Positions 15,844-23,113 of a DNA stretch of 41,448 nucleotides are shown here, one piece after another. The translations under genes and the position numbers were made by a program. The notes under the pieces are model-generated. The model saw nothing but the letters and a program-made list of their open reading frames with translations. It was not told where the DNA came from and ran no database searches. This DNA comes from Glycomyces albidus (GTDB taxonomy: Bacteria; Actinomycetota; Actinomycetes; Mycobacteriales; Micromonosporaceae). Within the stretch, counting starts at the first letter, position 1. Each line of letters starts with the position of its first letter. The stretch covers positions 7,265 to 48,712 of the forward strand of contig NZ_WIAO01000035.1 in assembly GCF_009451885.1 (NCBI RefSeq), in the 5' to 3' direction.

Positions 15844-17802
15844 ATGGAAGACCAACAGCTCACGCTCGGCCGCCGCCGGCTCCTGATCGGCTCCGCCGCC
15901 CTGGCCGGGCTCATGGCCGCGCCCGCGGCGGGCGAGGCGGCCGCCGCCGCGCCGTCCTCGACCGACCCGGTCGCCTCCGGCGTCGTCGCGTCCCGCACGG
16001 GCGGCGCCCGCTACGAATGGTCGGGCGCGGCGTTCGTCGACGACTACACCACCAACACCACCGCGAACCTGACGCCCGAGACCAACGCCGCCGTGCGGAT
16101 CCTCTCGGGGTTCCAGGAGCTGTGGGAGACCGGCGACGCCTGGAACACCGGGGCGCCCGCCGATACTGGAGCGCTCAAGTCGAACCTCGAGTACTGCGCC
16201 GAAGTGACCGGTAACCGAACCGAGGCGGACGCCAAGCAGGCGTTCGTCTTCGACCGCCAGCACCAGAGCCACAGCGTCATCGCCGGGCTCGGCCCGCTCG
16301 CAGCGCTCTACAAGACCGGAGCGAAGGCCGTCACCGCCGTCACCGGCGCCCCCGACGGCGTCCCGGCCGGGACGATCAGCGACGCCGTGCCCCCCGGCGC
16401 CCCCGACGGCGCCGCCACCGGGCCCGGCTCGACGGCCTCCGACCTCGGGAAGGTCGCCGAGCTCGTCAACGCCCTGCGCGGCCCGCACGCCTCCTCGAAC
16501 CCCTCGAAGCTCGCGTTCCAGTACCCGCGGCCGTGGCGCATGAACGAGGACTCCGAAGTGGTCCCCACCGGCGGCATCCCCGTCCTCGGCCTGCCCGCCT
16601 ACGACACCGACGTGGCCGTGTCACCGCAGCTCCTGCGCCAGCGCAGCGCGAGCCCGGCCGACGACGGCGGCTTCCCCTCCGGGCACGCCAACGCCGCGTA
16701 CCTGGCGGCGATCGCGTACGCGTACGCGGTGCCCGAGCGGTTCCAGGAGATGCTGGTGCGCGCGAGCGACGTCGCCCAGTCGCGGATCACCGCCGGGATG
16801 CACTCGCCGGTCGACGTCATGGGCGGGCGCATCCTCGCGACCGCGCTGGCCGCCGCCGTCCTCTACGACGACGCCTACGCCGAGCTGCGCGCCGCCGCCC
16901 GCGACCAGGCCCGCGCCTACTTCACGGCCCGGACCGGGGCCGACGACCTGTTCGCGTGGGCCCACCGCGAGGGGGCCGACACCGACCCGTACGCCGACCG
17001 CGCCGCCGGCAAGGCGGCCTGGACCGAGCGCCTCACCTACGTCCTCGACCGCGACGACGACGCGGACGCCGAGATGACCGTCCCCAAGGGAGCGGAGGCG
17101 ATCCTGGAGACCAGACTGCCCTATCTCGATGCCGACCAGCGCCGAGAAGTGCTGCGCACCACGGCCCTCCCCGCCGGGTACGCCCTCATGGAGGGCCCCG
17201 AGCAGTGGGGCCGCCTCGACCTGTTCGCCGCCGCCGACGGCTACGGCCGCTTCGACGACGACGTGACCGTGACGATGGACGCGAGCGAAGGCGGGTTCTC
17301 GGCGAGCGACGTGTGGCGGGGCGACATCGGCGGTCCCGGCTCGCTCACGAAGGCCGGCACCGGATCGCTCGCGCTGGCCGGCGACAACGGCTTCGAGGGC
17401 GGGGTGGTGGTCCAGGACGGGGTGCTGCGGGTCCTGTCGGCGACCGGGCTCGGCGCGGGCGACGTCGCCGCCGAGGGCGGCGTCCTCGAACTCGACCCGG
17501 CCGCGGGCCGCGTGAAGCTCGAACGCGGCCTCCGCCTCGCCGGCGCCGCCCTGCGGATCACCGTGGGCGACAGCGGTTCCGCCGTCCTCAAGGTGGCGAA
17601 GACCCTCGACCTCGAGCCGGGCGCCGCGCTCGAGATCGCGCTCGACGTCCAGCACCCGCCGGTCGCGGGCGAGTCCCTCACGGTGATCGAGGCCAAGCGC
17701 ATCGACGGCGAGTTCGCCGCGATGACGCTCGACCTCGACGGCTTCACCGCGGTTCCGGAGTACACCAGCAAGAAGCTGAAGATCCGCATCGAAGCGGCCT
17801 GA
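15844..17802 (+). CDS. Exported PAP2-type acid phosphatase with C-terminal autotransporter-like repeat
   Basis: A 652-residue vanadium-haloperoxidase/PAP2-fold phosphatase. A Tat leader begins MEDQQLTLGRRRLLIGSAALAG. The three catalytic motifs are present: KLAFQYPRPWRM, GGFPSGHANAAY with the catalytic His, and SRITAGMHSPVDVMGG with the nucleophile His. After the catalytic domain, GGPGSLTKAGTGSLALAGDNGFEGGVVVQDG matches the passenger-associated repeat usual in autotransporters, followed by a beta-rich tail to the end. No cell-wall anchor or membrane segment is seen at the C-terminus. I start at ATG 15844, where the Tat leader begins, though the ribosome site is weak. It is divergent from the 5'-nucleotidase. 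Confidence 0.88.
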   Translation: MEDQQLTLGRRRLLIGSAALAGLMAAPAAGEAAAAAPSSTDPVASGVVASRTGGARYEWSGAAFVDDYTTNTTANLTPETNAAVRILSGFQELWETGDAWNTGAPADTGALKSNLEYCAEVTGNRTEADAKQAFVFDRQHQSHSVIAGLGPLAALYKTGAKAVTAVTGAPDGVPAGTISDAVPPGAPDGAATGPGSTASDLGKVAELVNALRGPHASSNPSKLAFQYPRPWRMNEDSEVVPTGGIPVLGLPAYDTDVAVSPQLLRQRSASPADDGGFPSGHANAAYLAAIAYAYAVPERFQEMLVRASDVAQSRITAGMHSPVDVMGGRILATALAAAVLYDDAYAELRAAARDQARAYFTARTGADDLFAWAHREGADTDPYADRAAGKAAWTERLTYVLDRDDDADAEMTVPKGAEAILETRLPYLDADQRREVLRTTALPAGYALMEGPEQWGRLDLFAAADGYGRFDDDVTVTMDASEGGFSASDVWRGDIGGPGSLTKAGTGSLALAGDNGFEGGVVVQDGVLRVLSATGLGAGDVAAEGGVLELDPAAGRVKLERGLRLAGAALRITVGDSGSAVLKVAKTLDLEPGAALEIALDVQHPPVAGESLTVIEAKRIDGEFAAMTLDLDGFTAVPEYTSKKLKIRIEAA

Positions 17803-17810
17803 CGGCGCGA

Positions 17811-17843
17811 GGACGGCCCGCGGCGAAGGCCCCGGGCCGTTCC
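17811..17843 (+). terminator. Hairpin after the PAP2 phosphatase gene
   Basis: ACGGCCCG at 17813-17820 pairs with CGGGCCGT at 17833-17840, starting 9 bp past the stop. The stem is modest with a 12-nt loop. Confidence 0.5.
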
Positions 17844-17919
17844 GCGTACCCGCGCGGCGGCCGACCGTTGCTACCCTTCAAGACAGGCCGGAATCACCAC
17901 TCCCAGGAGCAGACCGCTC

Positions 17920-18084
17920 ATGCGCGACATCGTGTTAGCGGCCGCCAGCGCCTTCTTCGGCGCACTGGCGGCCTTCGCCGCCTCGCTGCGGCTTGCGCGT
18001 CTGACCGAGCGCAGGACCGTGACCGACCAGTTCGTGAACGACTACCTCGCCGATGCGTTCCTGGACCGGGGTGCAGCCGATTGA
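17920..18084 (+). CDS. Small single-pass membrane protein, 54 residues
   Basis: The short frame starts at ATG 17920 with AGGAG at 17905-17909 and ends at TGA 18084. The product has a hydrophobic Ala/Phe-rich segment (residues about 4-24, IVLAAASAFFGALAAFAASL). An Arg-rich turn (RLARLTERR) and an acidic tail (NDYLADAFLDRGAAD) follow. This layout fits a one-pass membrane peptide with the tail inside. I do not recognise a family. The codon use is as GC3-rich as that of the neighbours. It sits alone between a hairpin and the ketopantoate reductase gene, 100 bp away. Confidence 0.5.
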   Translation: MRDIVLAAASAFFGALAAFAASLRLARLTERRTVTDQFVNDYLADAFLDRGAAD

Positions 18085-18171
18085 GCGCCGAGTGAGCCCG
18101 GAGTCCGGCCCCGGACGGTCGCGGCCGGGGCCCGAGGAACGCTGGTAAGCGACACGCGGCGCGGCTCGTCG

Positions 18172-18177
18172 TAGGAT
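18172..18177 (+). promoter_or_regulatory. -10 element TAGGAT of a leaderless start
   Basis: TAGGAT ends 6 nt before ATG 18184, the spacing expected for a leaderless transcript. The same bases contain AGGA, so a weak ribosome site is the alternative reading. No good -35 is visible. Confidence 0.35.
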
Positions 18178-18183
18178 CCGGGG

Positions 18184-19182
18184 ATGATCTGCGTGTACGG
18201 GGCCGGGAGCATCGGGTGCTATGTCGGCGGGCGGCTCGCCGCGGCCGGGGTCGACGTGGTGTTCGTCGGGCGCGAGCGCGTCGCCGGAGAAGTGCGCGCG
18301 CACGGGTTGACGATCACCGATCTCGACGGGGCGAAGGAGCGCATCGAGGCGCCGCGCTACGAGACGACGCCCGAGGCGGCCGCCGGAGCGGACCTCGTGC
18401 TCGTCACCGTCAAGTCCGGGGCGACCGCCGAAGCCGCGGATCAGCTCGCGCCGCTGCTGCGGCCCGGAACACCGGTCGTGAGCCTCCAGAACGGACTGCG
18501 GAACCCGCGGGTCCTCCGAGCGGGCCTCCCCGAAGCCGAGGTCGTCCCTGGGATGGTCGCGTTCAACGTGGTCCACCAAGGCGAAGGCCGGGTCCACCGG
18601 GGGACCGACGGCCGCGTCGAAGTCCAGGCCCACCCCGCACTCGACGCGCACCTCGCCGACTTCGCGCGGGCCGGCGTGCCGCTCGCGCTGCACGAGGACC
18701 TGGTCGGCGTCCAGGCCGGGAAGCTGCTGCTCAACCTCAACAACCCGATCAACGCGCTCTCGGGCCTGCCGCTGCGCACCGAGCTGTCGCAGCGCGCCTA
18801 CCGGCGCGTGCTCGCACGCGCGCAGCGCGAGGCGCTCGACGCGTACCGGGCCGCGGGGATCCGCCCGGCCAAGACCGCCGGGGCCGACCCGCGGCTGCTG
18901 CCGGTCGTCCTCGGCCTGCCCGACGCCCTGTTCACCCGCCTCGCCGCCGCGATGCTCGCCATCGACCCCCACGCCAGATCCTCCACTTGGGACGACCTCG
19001 AGGCCGGCAAGCCCACCGAAGTGGACTACCTGAACGGCGAGATCGCCGCCCTCGCCGCCGAACACGGCACCACCGCCCCCGTCAACGAGCGCCTGACCGC
19101 CCTCGTTCACGAAGCCGAGCGCGGCGGCAGACGCGACTGGAGCGGACCCGAACTGCTCGCGGCCATCGCGCGTCCTGACTGA
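18184..19182 (+). CDS. panE: Ketopantoate reductase family protein (2-dehydropantoate 2-reductase)
   Basis: The 332-residue protein has an N-terminal NADPH-binding Rossmann domain (ICVYGAGSIGCYVGGRLAAAG, GxGxxG at 6-11) and VFVGRER. The family's VTVKSGAT and VSLQNGLRNP follow. The C-terminal helical domain has the catalytic-Lys region QAGKLLLNLNNPINALSG. The substrate-binding run SSTWDDLEAGKPTEVDYLNGEI corresponds to the usual S-S-M-x-x-D...E-x-x-x-L-N-G. The enzyme reduces ketopantoate to pantoate in pantothenate synthesis. Actinomycetes often carry several paralogues acting on other 2-oxo acids, so the symbol is tentative. Not clearly in an operon. Confidence 0.85.
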   Translation: MICVYGAGSIGCYVGGRLAAAGVDVVFVGRERVAGEVRAHGLTITDLDGAKERIEAPRYETTPEAAAGADLVLVTVKSGATAEAADQLAPLLRPGTPVVSLQNGLRNPRVLRAGLPEAEVVPGMVAFNVVHQGEGRVHRGTDGRVEVQAHPALDAHLADFARAGVPLALHEDLVGVQAGKLLLNLNNPINALSGLPLRTELSQRAYRRVLARAQREALDAYRAAGIRPAKTAGADPRLLPVVLGLPDALFTRLAAAMLAIDPHARSSTWDDLEAGKPTEVDYLNGEIAALAAEHGTTAPVNERLTALVHEAERGGRRDWSGPELLAAIARPD

Positions 19183-19274
19183 GCGCACCCGTTCAATACA
19201 GCGCCACCTCTGGTTCACTCTCGTTGGCTAGCTTGACATCCGCACCAACGGCACAACCGAACACGGAGGACGAT

Positions 19275-19631
19275 TTGCGCACGCCAGAAGAGATCATGCA
19301 GGACCTGGAGTCCCGCGTCGCCGTCATCCAGGAGCGCGCCGGCCGCGCCGAGGAGCTCCTCGCCGAATCCGCCGTCACCGTCGCCGACGAGGACGAGATC
19401 GTCACCGTCACCGTCAACGCCGGCGGCACCCTCACCGGCCTGCGCTTCTCGCCCCAGGCGCGCGGCCTCTCCGGCACCGGCCTCGCCGACCTGGTCCTCT
19501 CCACCTACAACCAGGCCATCGAAGAGGCCGGCCGCAAGACCACCGAGATCATGTCCACGCTCCTGGGCGAGGACTCCGAGGCGATGAGCGTCATCGCCGG
19601 ATTCGCCAACCCCCAGCGGGACGCCTCATGA
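19275..19631 (+). CDS. YbaB/EbfC-like protein of a type VII secretion cassette
   Basis: The 118-residue product starts with a helix (RTPEEIMQDLESRVAVIQERAGRAEELLAES) and then a short beta meander (EIVTVTVNAGGTLTGLRFSPQA). A second helix ends it (LADLVLSTYNQAIEEAGRKTTEIMSTLLG). This is the helix-strand-helix pattern of the YbaB nucleoid-protein fold. Such YbaB-like genes regularly precede ESX-type substrates in actinomycetes. TTG 19275 is the most likely start because GGAGGA lies 4 nt before it; a frame open from an ATG at 19224 lacks a ribosome site. The stop overlaps the next gene by 4 nt (ATGA), implying translational coupling. Confidence 0.8.
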   Translation: MRTPEEIMQDLESRVAVIQERAGRAEELLAESAVTVADEDEIVTVTVNAGGTLTGLRFSPQARGLSGTGLADLVLSTYNQAIEEAGRKTTEIMSTLLGEDSEAMSVIAGFANPQRDAS

Positions 19632-19945
19632 AGGTCGACCCCCAGGCCCTCCGCGACCACGCCTCGCGGCTCATCAACGGCCCCATGCCGATGGTCGTCC
19701 AGGCCGCCGACGCCGCCAAGACGGTCCGCCTCGGCGACGAGAACGCCTACGGCATCGTCTTCGCCCAGCTCATCCCTCCCGCGCTGGACCTGTTCCTCGA
19801 CGACGGATCCGAGACCCTGGACTCGATCGACGACCTCGGCACCGGCTTCACGATGGCCCTCCAGGCCACCGCGCAGAGCTACCAGACCGTGGACGAGGAA
19901 GTCGCGGCCGTGTTCGACGCACTCCAGAAAGAGCTGAACCGGTGA
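19628..19945 (+). CDS. ESX-secretion-associated EspC/WXG100-like protein
   Basis: A small helical protein of 105 residues (MKVDPQALRDHASRLINGPMPMVVQAADAAKTVRLGDENAYG...VAAVFDALQKELNR). It has the length and helix-turn-helix hairpin pattern of the DUF2580/EspC and WXG100 classes, and a mid-protein AYG at the turn instead of WXG. Such proteins usually pair with a larger partner for type VII export. It overlaps the YbaB-like gene (ATGA) and the following gene (GTGA) by 4 nt each, so the three are made in a coupled fashion. Assignment rests on shape and context more than on sequence identity. Confidence 0.7.
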   Translation: MKVDPQALRDHASRLINGPMPMVVQAADAAKTVRLGDENAYGIVFAQLIPPALDLFLDDGSETLDSIDDLGTGFTMALQATAQSYQTVDEEVAAVFDALQKELNR

Positions 19946-20961
19946 CCAACCCGCTCATCGCAAGCGAGACCCCCACCACCTTCCCCCAGAGCGCCAAGAT
20001 CTTCTACGGCATCTCCAAGGCCGGCCAGGCGTACGGGAACGCGATCACCCAGGGCCAGGTCGACGTCGGCGACATCGCCGCGTCCACGTTCTCGCTCGGC
20101 CTCGACGTGCTCTCGTTCATCTCCAACCCCTTCAAGCACCTCGTGCAGGCCGGCATCTCCTGGATGTTCGAGCACATCTCGTTCCTGCGCGAACCCCTCG
20201 ACTGGCTCGCCGGGAACCCCAACGCCATCGAGGGCCTGGCGCTGACCTGGAACAACATCTCCATGGCGCTGCACGACGCCGCCACGGCCTGGGCCACCGA
20301 GCTCGAGTCCACCGCCGACTGGGACGGCCAGGACGCCGAGGCGTACCGCCAGAGCGCCGCCGCGTTCGGCGAGGTCATCAACGGCGCCGCCGAGGGCGCC
20401 AAGTGGACCGCGAACCTCATCACCGGCGCGGGCGTCCTGGTGGCGATCTTCCGGACCATGTTCCTGGAGATCATCTCCAACTTCATCGCCGAGGTGATCC
20501 TCTACATCCTCGCCGCGCTCGCCACCGCCGGCTTCACCTTCGGCGCGACCATCGCCGCCGCGATCGCCCGGGTCGTCTCGCGGGCCGTGTCCGTCTTCGC
20601 GAACCTGGTCGGCAAGCTCGGCCAGCTCATGTCGAAGCTCGGCCGCTGGGTCGCCTCCCTCCGCAAGTTCGGCGGCCAGTCGACCGGCCTCAAGAAGGCC
20701 CTCGACGGCGCGACCGACCAGCTCCTCAAGGGCACCTCGACGGGGCTGATGCGCGGCGGCGGGAAGGTCATGGACGGGGCCCAGGGCCTGCGCAACCTCT
20801 CCCACGGCCCGCTCGCGAAGTCGGTCGACCCGCTCAAGAACAGCTGGAAGAACCCGATCGACAAGATGAAGACCGTCAAGTACACGGCGAACTCGACCGC
20901 CCAGGGCGAGAACATGATCAGCCAGATGGAGCAGGAGCGCCAGGCCAACGGCGGCCCGTGA
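19942..20961 (+). CDS. Large WXG100-like type VII substrate candidate with membrane segments
   Basis: The 339-residue protein has a helical N-terminal half with WMFEHISFLREPLDWLAGNPNAIEGLALTWNNIS. The turn ADWDGQDAEAYRQSA is the family's WxG-like motif at residues about 129-131. Two or three hydrophobic stretches follow (WTANLITGAGVLVAIF, MFLEIISNFIAEVILYILAALATAGFTFGATIAAAIA). A basic, disordered tail (KKALDGATDQLLK...NPIDKMKTVKYTANS) ends it. This N-terminal architecture usually delivers a C-terminal toxin, but no toxin domain is present and no immunity gene follows. It starts at GTG 19942 overlapping the gene before. It may be an orphan cassette, a truncated effector or a membrane-acting substrate. 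Confidence 0.7.
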   Translation: MTNPLIASETPTTFPQSAKIFYGISKAGQAYGNAITQGQVDVGDIAASTFSLGLDVLSFISNPFKHLVQAGISWMFEHISFLREPLDWLAGNPNAIEGLALTWNNISMALHDAATAWATELESTADWDGQDAEAYRQSAAAFGEVINGAAEGAKWTANLITGAGVLVAIFRTMFLEIISNFIAEVILYILAALATAGFTFGATIAAAIARVVSRAVSVFANLVGKLGQLMSKLGRWVASLRKFGGQSTGLKKALDGATDQLLKGTSTGLMRGGGKVMDGAQGLRNLSHGPLAKSVDPLKNSWKNPIDKMKTVKYTANSTAQGENMISQMEQERQANGGP

Positions 20962-21253
20962 CGGGCCCGCGAACCGCACTGCGAACCGCATTGCCAAGCC
21001 CCCCTTGACACCGCGGCCGCGCGGCGGCCGGGGCCTCTGGGCCCCGGCTTCGCGACGGCTCGGCGGCGTCAGGCGGCACCGACCTCCGCTAGGCGTTCAA
21101 GGAGCTCGAGGCGCGGCGGTGGCTTCAGTCCACGCGAGACCGCGGTCAGCGGACCGCTGCACCCTTCGGCAGCGTCAGGCGGGATTGCCTGCCGCTGCGC
21201 GTTCGAGGGCCGGAGACGCGGCAACCGACTTCAGTCCACACAGGACGAAACCG
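20962..21253. other. 292-bp spacer: terminator plus two decayed copies of a kinase 3' end
   Basis: It contains a hairpin at 21027-21050 and, from 21062 on, two degenerate tandem copies (period 106 bp) of the 3' end of the neighbouring histidine kinase gene. Both are described separately. No intact gene is present. Confidence 0.7.
21027..21050 (+). terminator. Hairpin after the type VII cassette
   Basis: GCCGGGGCC at 21027-21035 pairs with GGCCCCGGC at 21040-21048 around a 4-nt loop and is followed by TT. It lies 66 bp past the cassette's last stop. Confidence 0.6.
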
Positions 21254-21330
21254 TTAAGCGGCCGGGCCCTTCGGCAGCGTCAGGCGGAACCGTGCGCCGG
21301 CCGCGCTCTCAAGGAGCTCGACGTCGCCGC
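21062..21330. repeat. Three imperfect 106-bp tandem copies; the last is the 3' end of the kinase gene
   Basis: GGCGGCGTCAGGCGG at 21062, GGCAGCGTCAGGCGG at 21168 and the same at 21273 mark three copies. CTTCAGTCCAC recurs at 21123 and 21229. A 20-plus-base block beginning CCCTTCGGCAG recurs exactly at 21162 and 21267. TCAAGGAGCTCGA recurs at 21097 and 21309 (2 x 106). On the minus strand, copies still read like RLTLPKG or LELLE, i.e. the kinase C-terminus, but with changed residues and stops. Confidence 0.75.
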
Positions 21331-22363
21331 CGTGGGCCTTGGCGATCTGGCGGGCGATCGGCAGGCCGAGGCCCGTGCCGGGGGCCCGGTCGCCGCGCCA
21401 GAAGCGTTCGAACACCTTCTCGCGGTCGGCCTCGGGGATGCCGGGGCCCTCGTCGGACACGGTGACCGTGAACGCGGTCGCGGTATCGGCCACCTCGATC
21501 GCGACCGCCGTCCCCTCCGGCGCGTGCTTGACGGCGTTCCCGACGAGGTTCGCCACCGCGCGCCGCACGCTCGGCCCGTCCACGGCGGCTTCGGCGCTCA
21601 TCGCACCGGAGACGGTGAGCGCCACCGGTGCCGATGCGAAGTCGGCGGCGATCTCCCGCACCAGGGCGACCAGGTCGACCCGCCGCGCCTCGATCACCCG
21701 GGCCCGCCCGCGGGCGTCGACCAGCAGTTCGTTGACCACGTCCCGCAGCCGATGGGCGGCGCTGCGGCCGCGCTCCAGGCCCTCCCGGTACAGCTCGAGG
21801 TCCGGTTCCGGGTGCGCCAGCACCACGTCGGTGCCGGTGATCAGGACCGCCAGCGGCGTCCGCAGCTCATGGCTGGCCTCCTCGACGAGCCGGCGCTGCA
21901 CCTGCGCCGAGCGCTCGAGCCGGTCCAGCATGGAGTCGAACGCGGCCGCGAGCGCGACGGCCTCGGTCGTCCCCTGCGCGTCCCCGACGCGCAGGCTCAG
22001 GTCGGCGCCCTCGATCCGCTCGGCCGCGGCCCGGACCCGCTCGAACGGGCGCACCGCCCGGCCGGACCACCACCACGCGAGCGCGGCCGTGGCCGGCAGC
22101 AGCGCCGCGGCCGTGACCATCGTCCACATGGTCGGGTCGATGTCGGTGCGGGCGACGGCCCGCTCGACACCGTCGGTCCCGATCTCGGTGTGCTCCTCCC
22201 GGGTGATCGCCGGGACCGCGACGACGAGGAGCACCGGCAGGTAGCTCGCGAGGAAACCGGTGAGCGCCAGCCGGACCCGCAGCGACCGCAGCGCGGACCG
22301 GGCGGCGTCGCGGATCGAGCGCGGCCGCCGGCCGGTCCCGGCGCGCGGGACGGGCGCCGTCAC
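21254..22363 (-). CDS. Sensor histidine kinase
   Basis: The 369-residue inner-membrane kinase has a first membrane helix (LALTGFLASYLPVLLVVAVPA, about residues 29-50) and a short outside loop of about 35 residues. A second helix follows (MVTAAALLPATAALAWWWSG), then a HAMP linker. The dimerisation/phosphoacceptor H-box is EEASHELRTPLAVL with its His. The ATP domain has N-box NLVGNAVKHAPEG, G1 DEGPGIPEADREKVFERFWRG and G2 GTGLGLPIARQI. It starts at GTG 22363, overlapping the regulator's stop by 4 nt. The short sensor loop suggests that it senses the membrane or a partner rather than a large ligand. The 3' end has been tandemly duplicated (see repeat). Confidence 0.93.
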   Translation of the reverse strand: MTAPVPRAGTGRRPRSIRDAARSALRSLRVRLALTGFLASYLPVLLVVAVPAITREEHTEIGTDGVERAVARTDIDPTMWTMVTAAALLPATAALAWWWSGRAVRPFERVRAAAERIEGADLSLRVGDAQGTTEAVALAAAFDSMLDRLERSAQVQRRLVEEASHELRTPLAVLITGTDVVLAHPEPDLELYREGLERGRSAAHRLRDVVNELLVDARGRARVIEARRVDLVALVREIAADFASAPVALTVSGAMSAEAAVDGPSVRRAVANLVGNAVKHAPEGTAVAIEVADTATAFTVTVSDEGPGIPEADREKVFERFWRGDRAPGTGLGLPIARQIAKAHGGDVELLESAAGARFRLTLPKGPAA

Positions 22364-23028
22364 GGCGCCTCCAGCCGGTAGCCGGCGCCGACCACGGTCG
22401 CGATCGGCCCCGGTTCGCCGAGTTTGCGGCGCAGGCGGCTGAGGATCACGCGGACCGACGCGGTGAACGGGTCGGCCTGCGCGTCCCACACATGCTCCAG
22501 GATCTCCTCAGTGGACAGCACTTCGCCGGGGCGGTGCATGAAGTAGCGCAGCATCGAGAACTCCCTCGCGGTCAGTTCGAGTTCGGTCCCGCCGCGCCAG
22601 GCCCGGTGCGCGGCGGCGTCCAGGCGCAGGTCGCCGACGGCGAGGACCGCTTCGCGCACGTCGGCCCGCCGCGCCAGGGCCCGCAGCCGGGCCGCCAGCT
22701 CCGCGAAGTCGAAGGGCTTGACGAGGTAGTCGTCGGCGCCCGAGTCGAGCCCGGCCACCCGGTCGTCCACGGCGTCGCGGGCGGTGAGCACGATGACCCG
22801 CCGCGGCGGGCGCAGGTGCGGGTCGGTCCCGAGCCGCCGCAGCAGCTCGAGACCGTCCCCGTCGGGCAGCCCGAGGTCGAGGCACACCACGTCGAAATCG
22901 TTGGCGCACAGCAATTCCTCGGCTTCGCCGCGGGTCGCGGCGAGGTCGACGGCGTACGCCTCGTTCCGCAGGCCCATGGCCACGGCCGGGCCCAGGTCGC
23001 GGTCGTCCTCGACCAGCAGGATGCGCAC
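22360..23028 (-). CDS. OmpR-family response regulator
   Basis: A 222-residue two-domain regulator. The receiver domain has the acidic pair EDD at 7-9, the phosphoacceptor Asp in VVCLDLGLPDGDG (near residue 51), the Thr switch in VIVLTARD, and the Lys in YLVKPFDF. The winged-helix C-terminus has LTAREFSMLRYFMHRPGEVLSTEEILEHVW and VRVILSRLRRKLG. It starts at GTG 23028 with GGGGAG 5 nt upstream and is coupled to the kinase downstream. A direct repeat before the neighbouring lipoprotein gene is a candidate target (24793-24808). Confidence 0.95.
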   Translation of the reverse strand: MRILLVEDDRDLGPAVAMGLRNEAYAVDLAATRGEAEELLCANDFDVVCLDLGLPDGDGLELLRRLGTDPHLRPPRRVIVLTARDAVDDRVAGLDSGADDYLVKPFDFAELAARLRALARRADVREAVLAVGDLRLDAAAHRAWRGGTELELTAREFSMLRYFMHRPGEVLSTEEILEHVWDAQADPFTASVRVILSRLRRKLGEPGPIATVVGAGYRLEAP

Positions 23029-23041
23029 GCCGGCTCCCCTC

Positions 23042-23113
23042 TGTCGTTCAGCGGCTCGTGTCGTTCAGTGGATCAGCGCCGTTCGGCGGCCCGGTGCCGT
23101 TCGGCGGTTCAGC
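23042..23113. repeat. Degenerate tandem repeat, four units of 17-19 bp
   Basis: Units based on TGYCGTTCRGCGG recur four times in the 80-bp space between the lipoprotein stop and the regulator start. Units 1+2 resemble units 3+4, giving a 36-bp higher-order period. Low copy number and divergence make a function doubtful. Confidence 0.5.

Noticed and set aside
19224..19274. ATG 19224 as start of the YbaB-like gene
   Set aside because: No ribosome site there. GGAGGA at 19265-19270 points to TTG 19275, and the extra residues are not YbaB-like.
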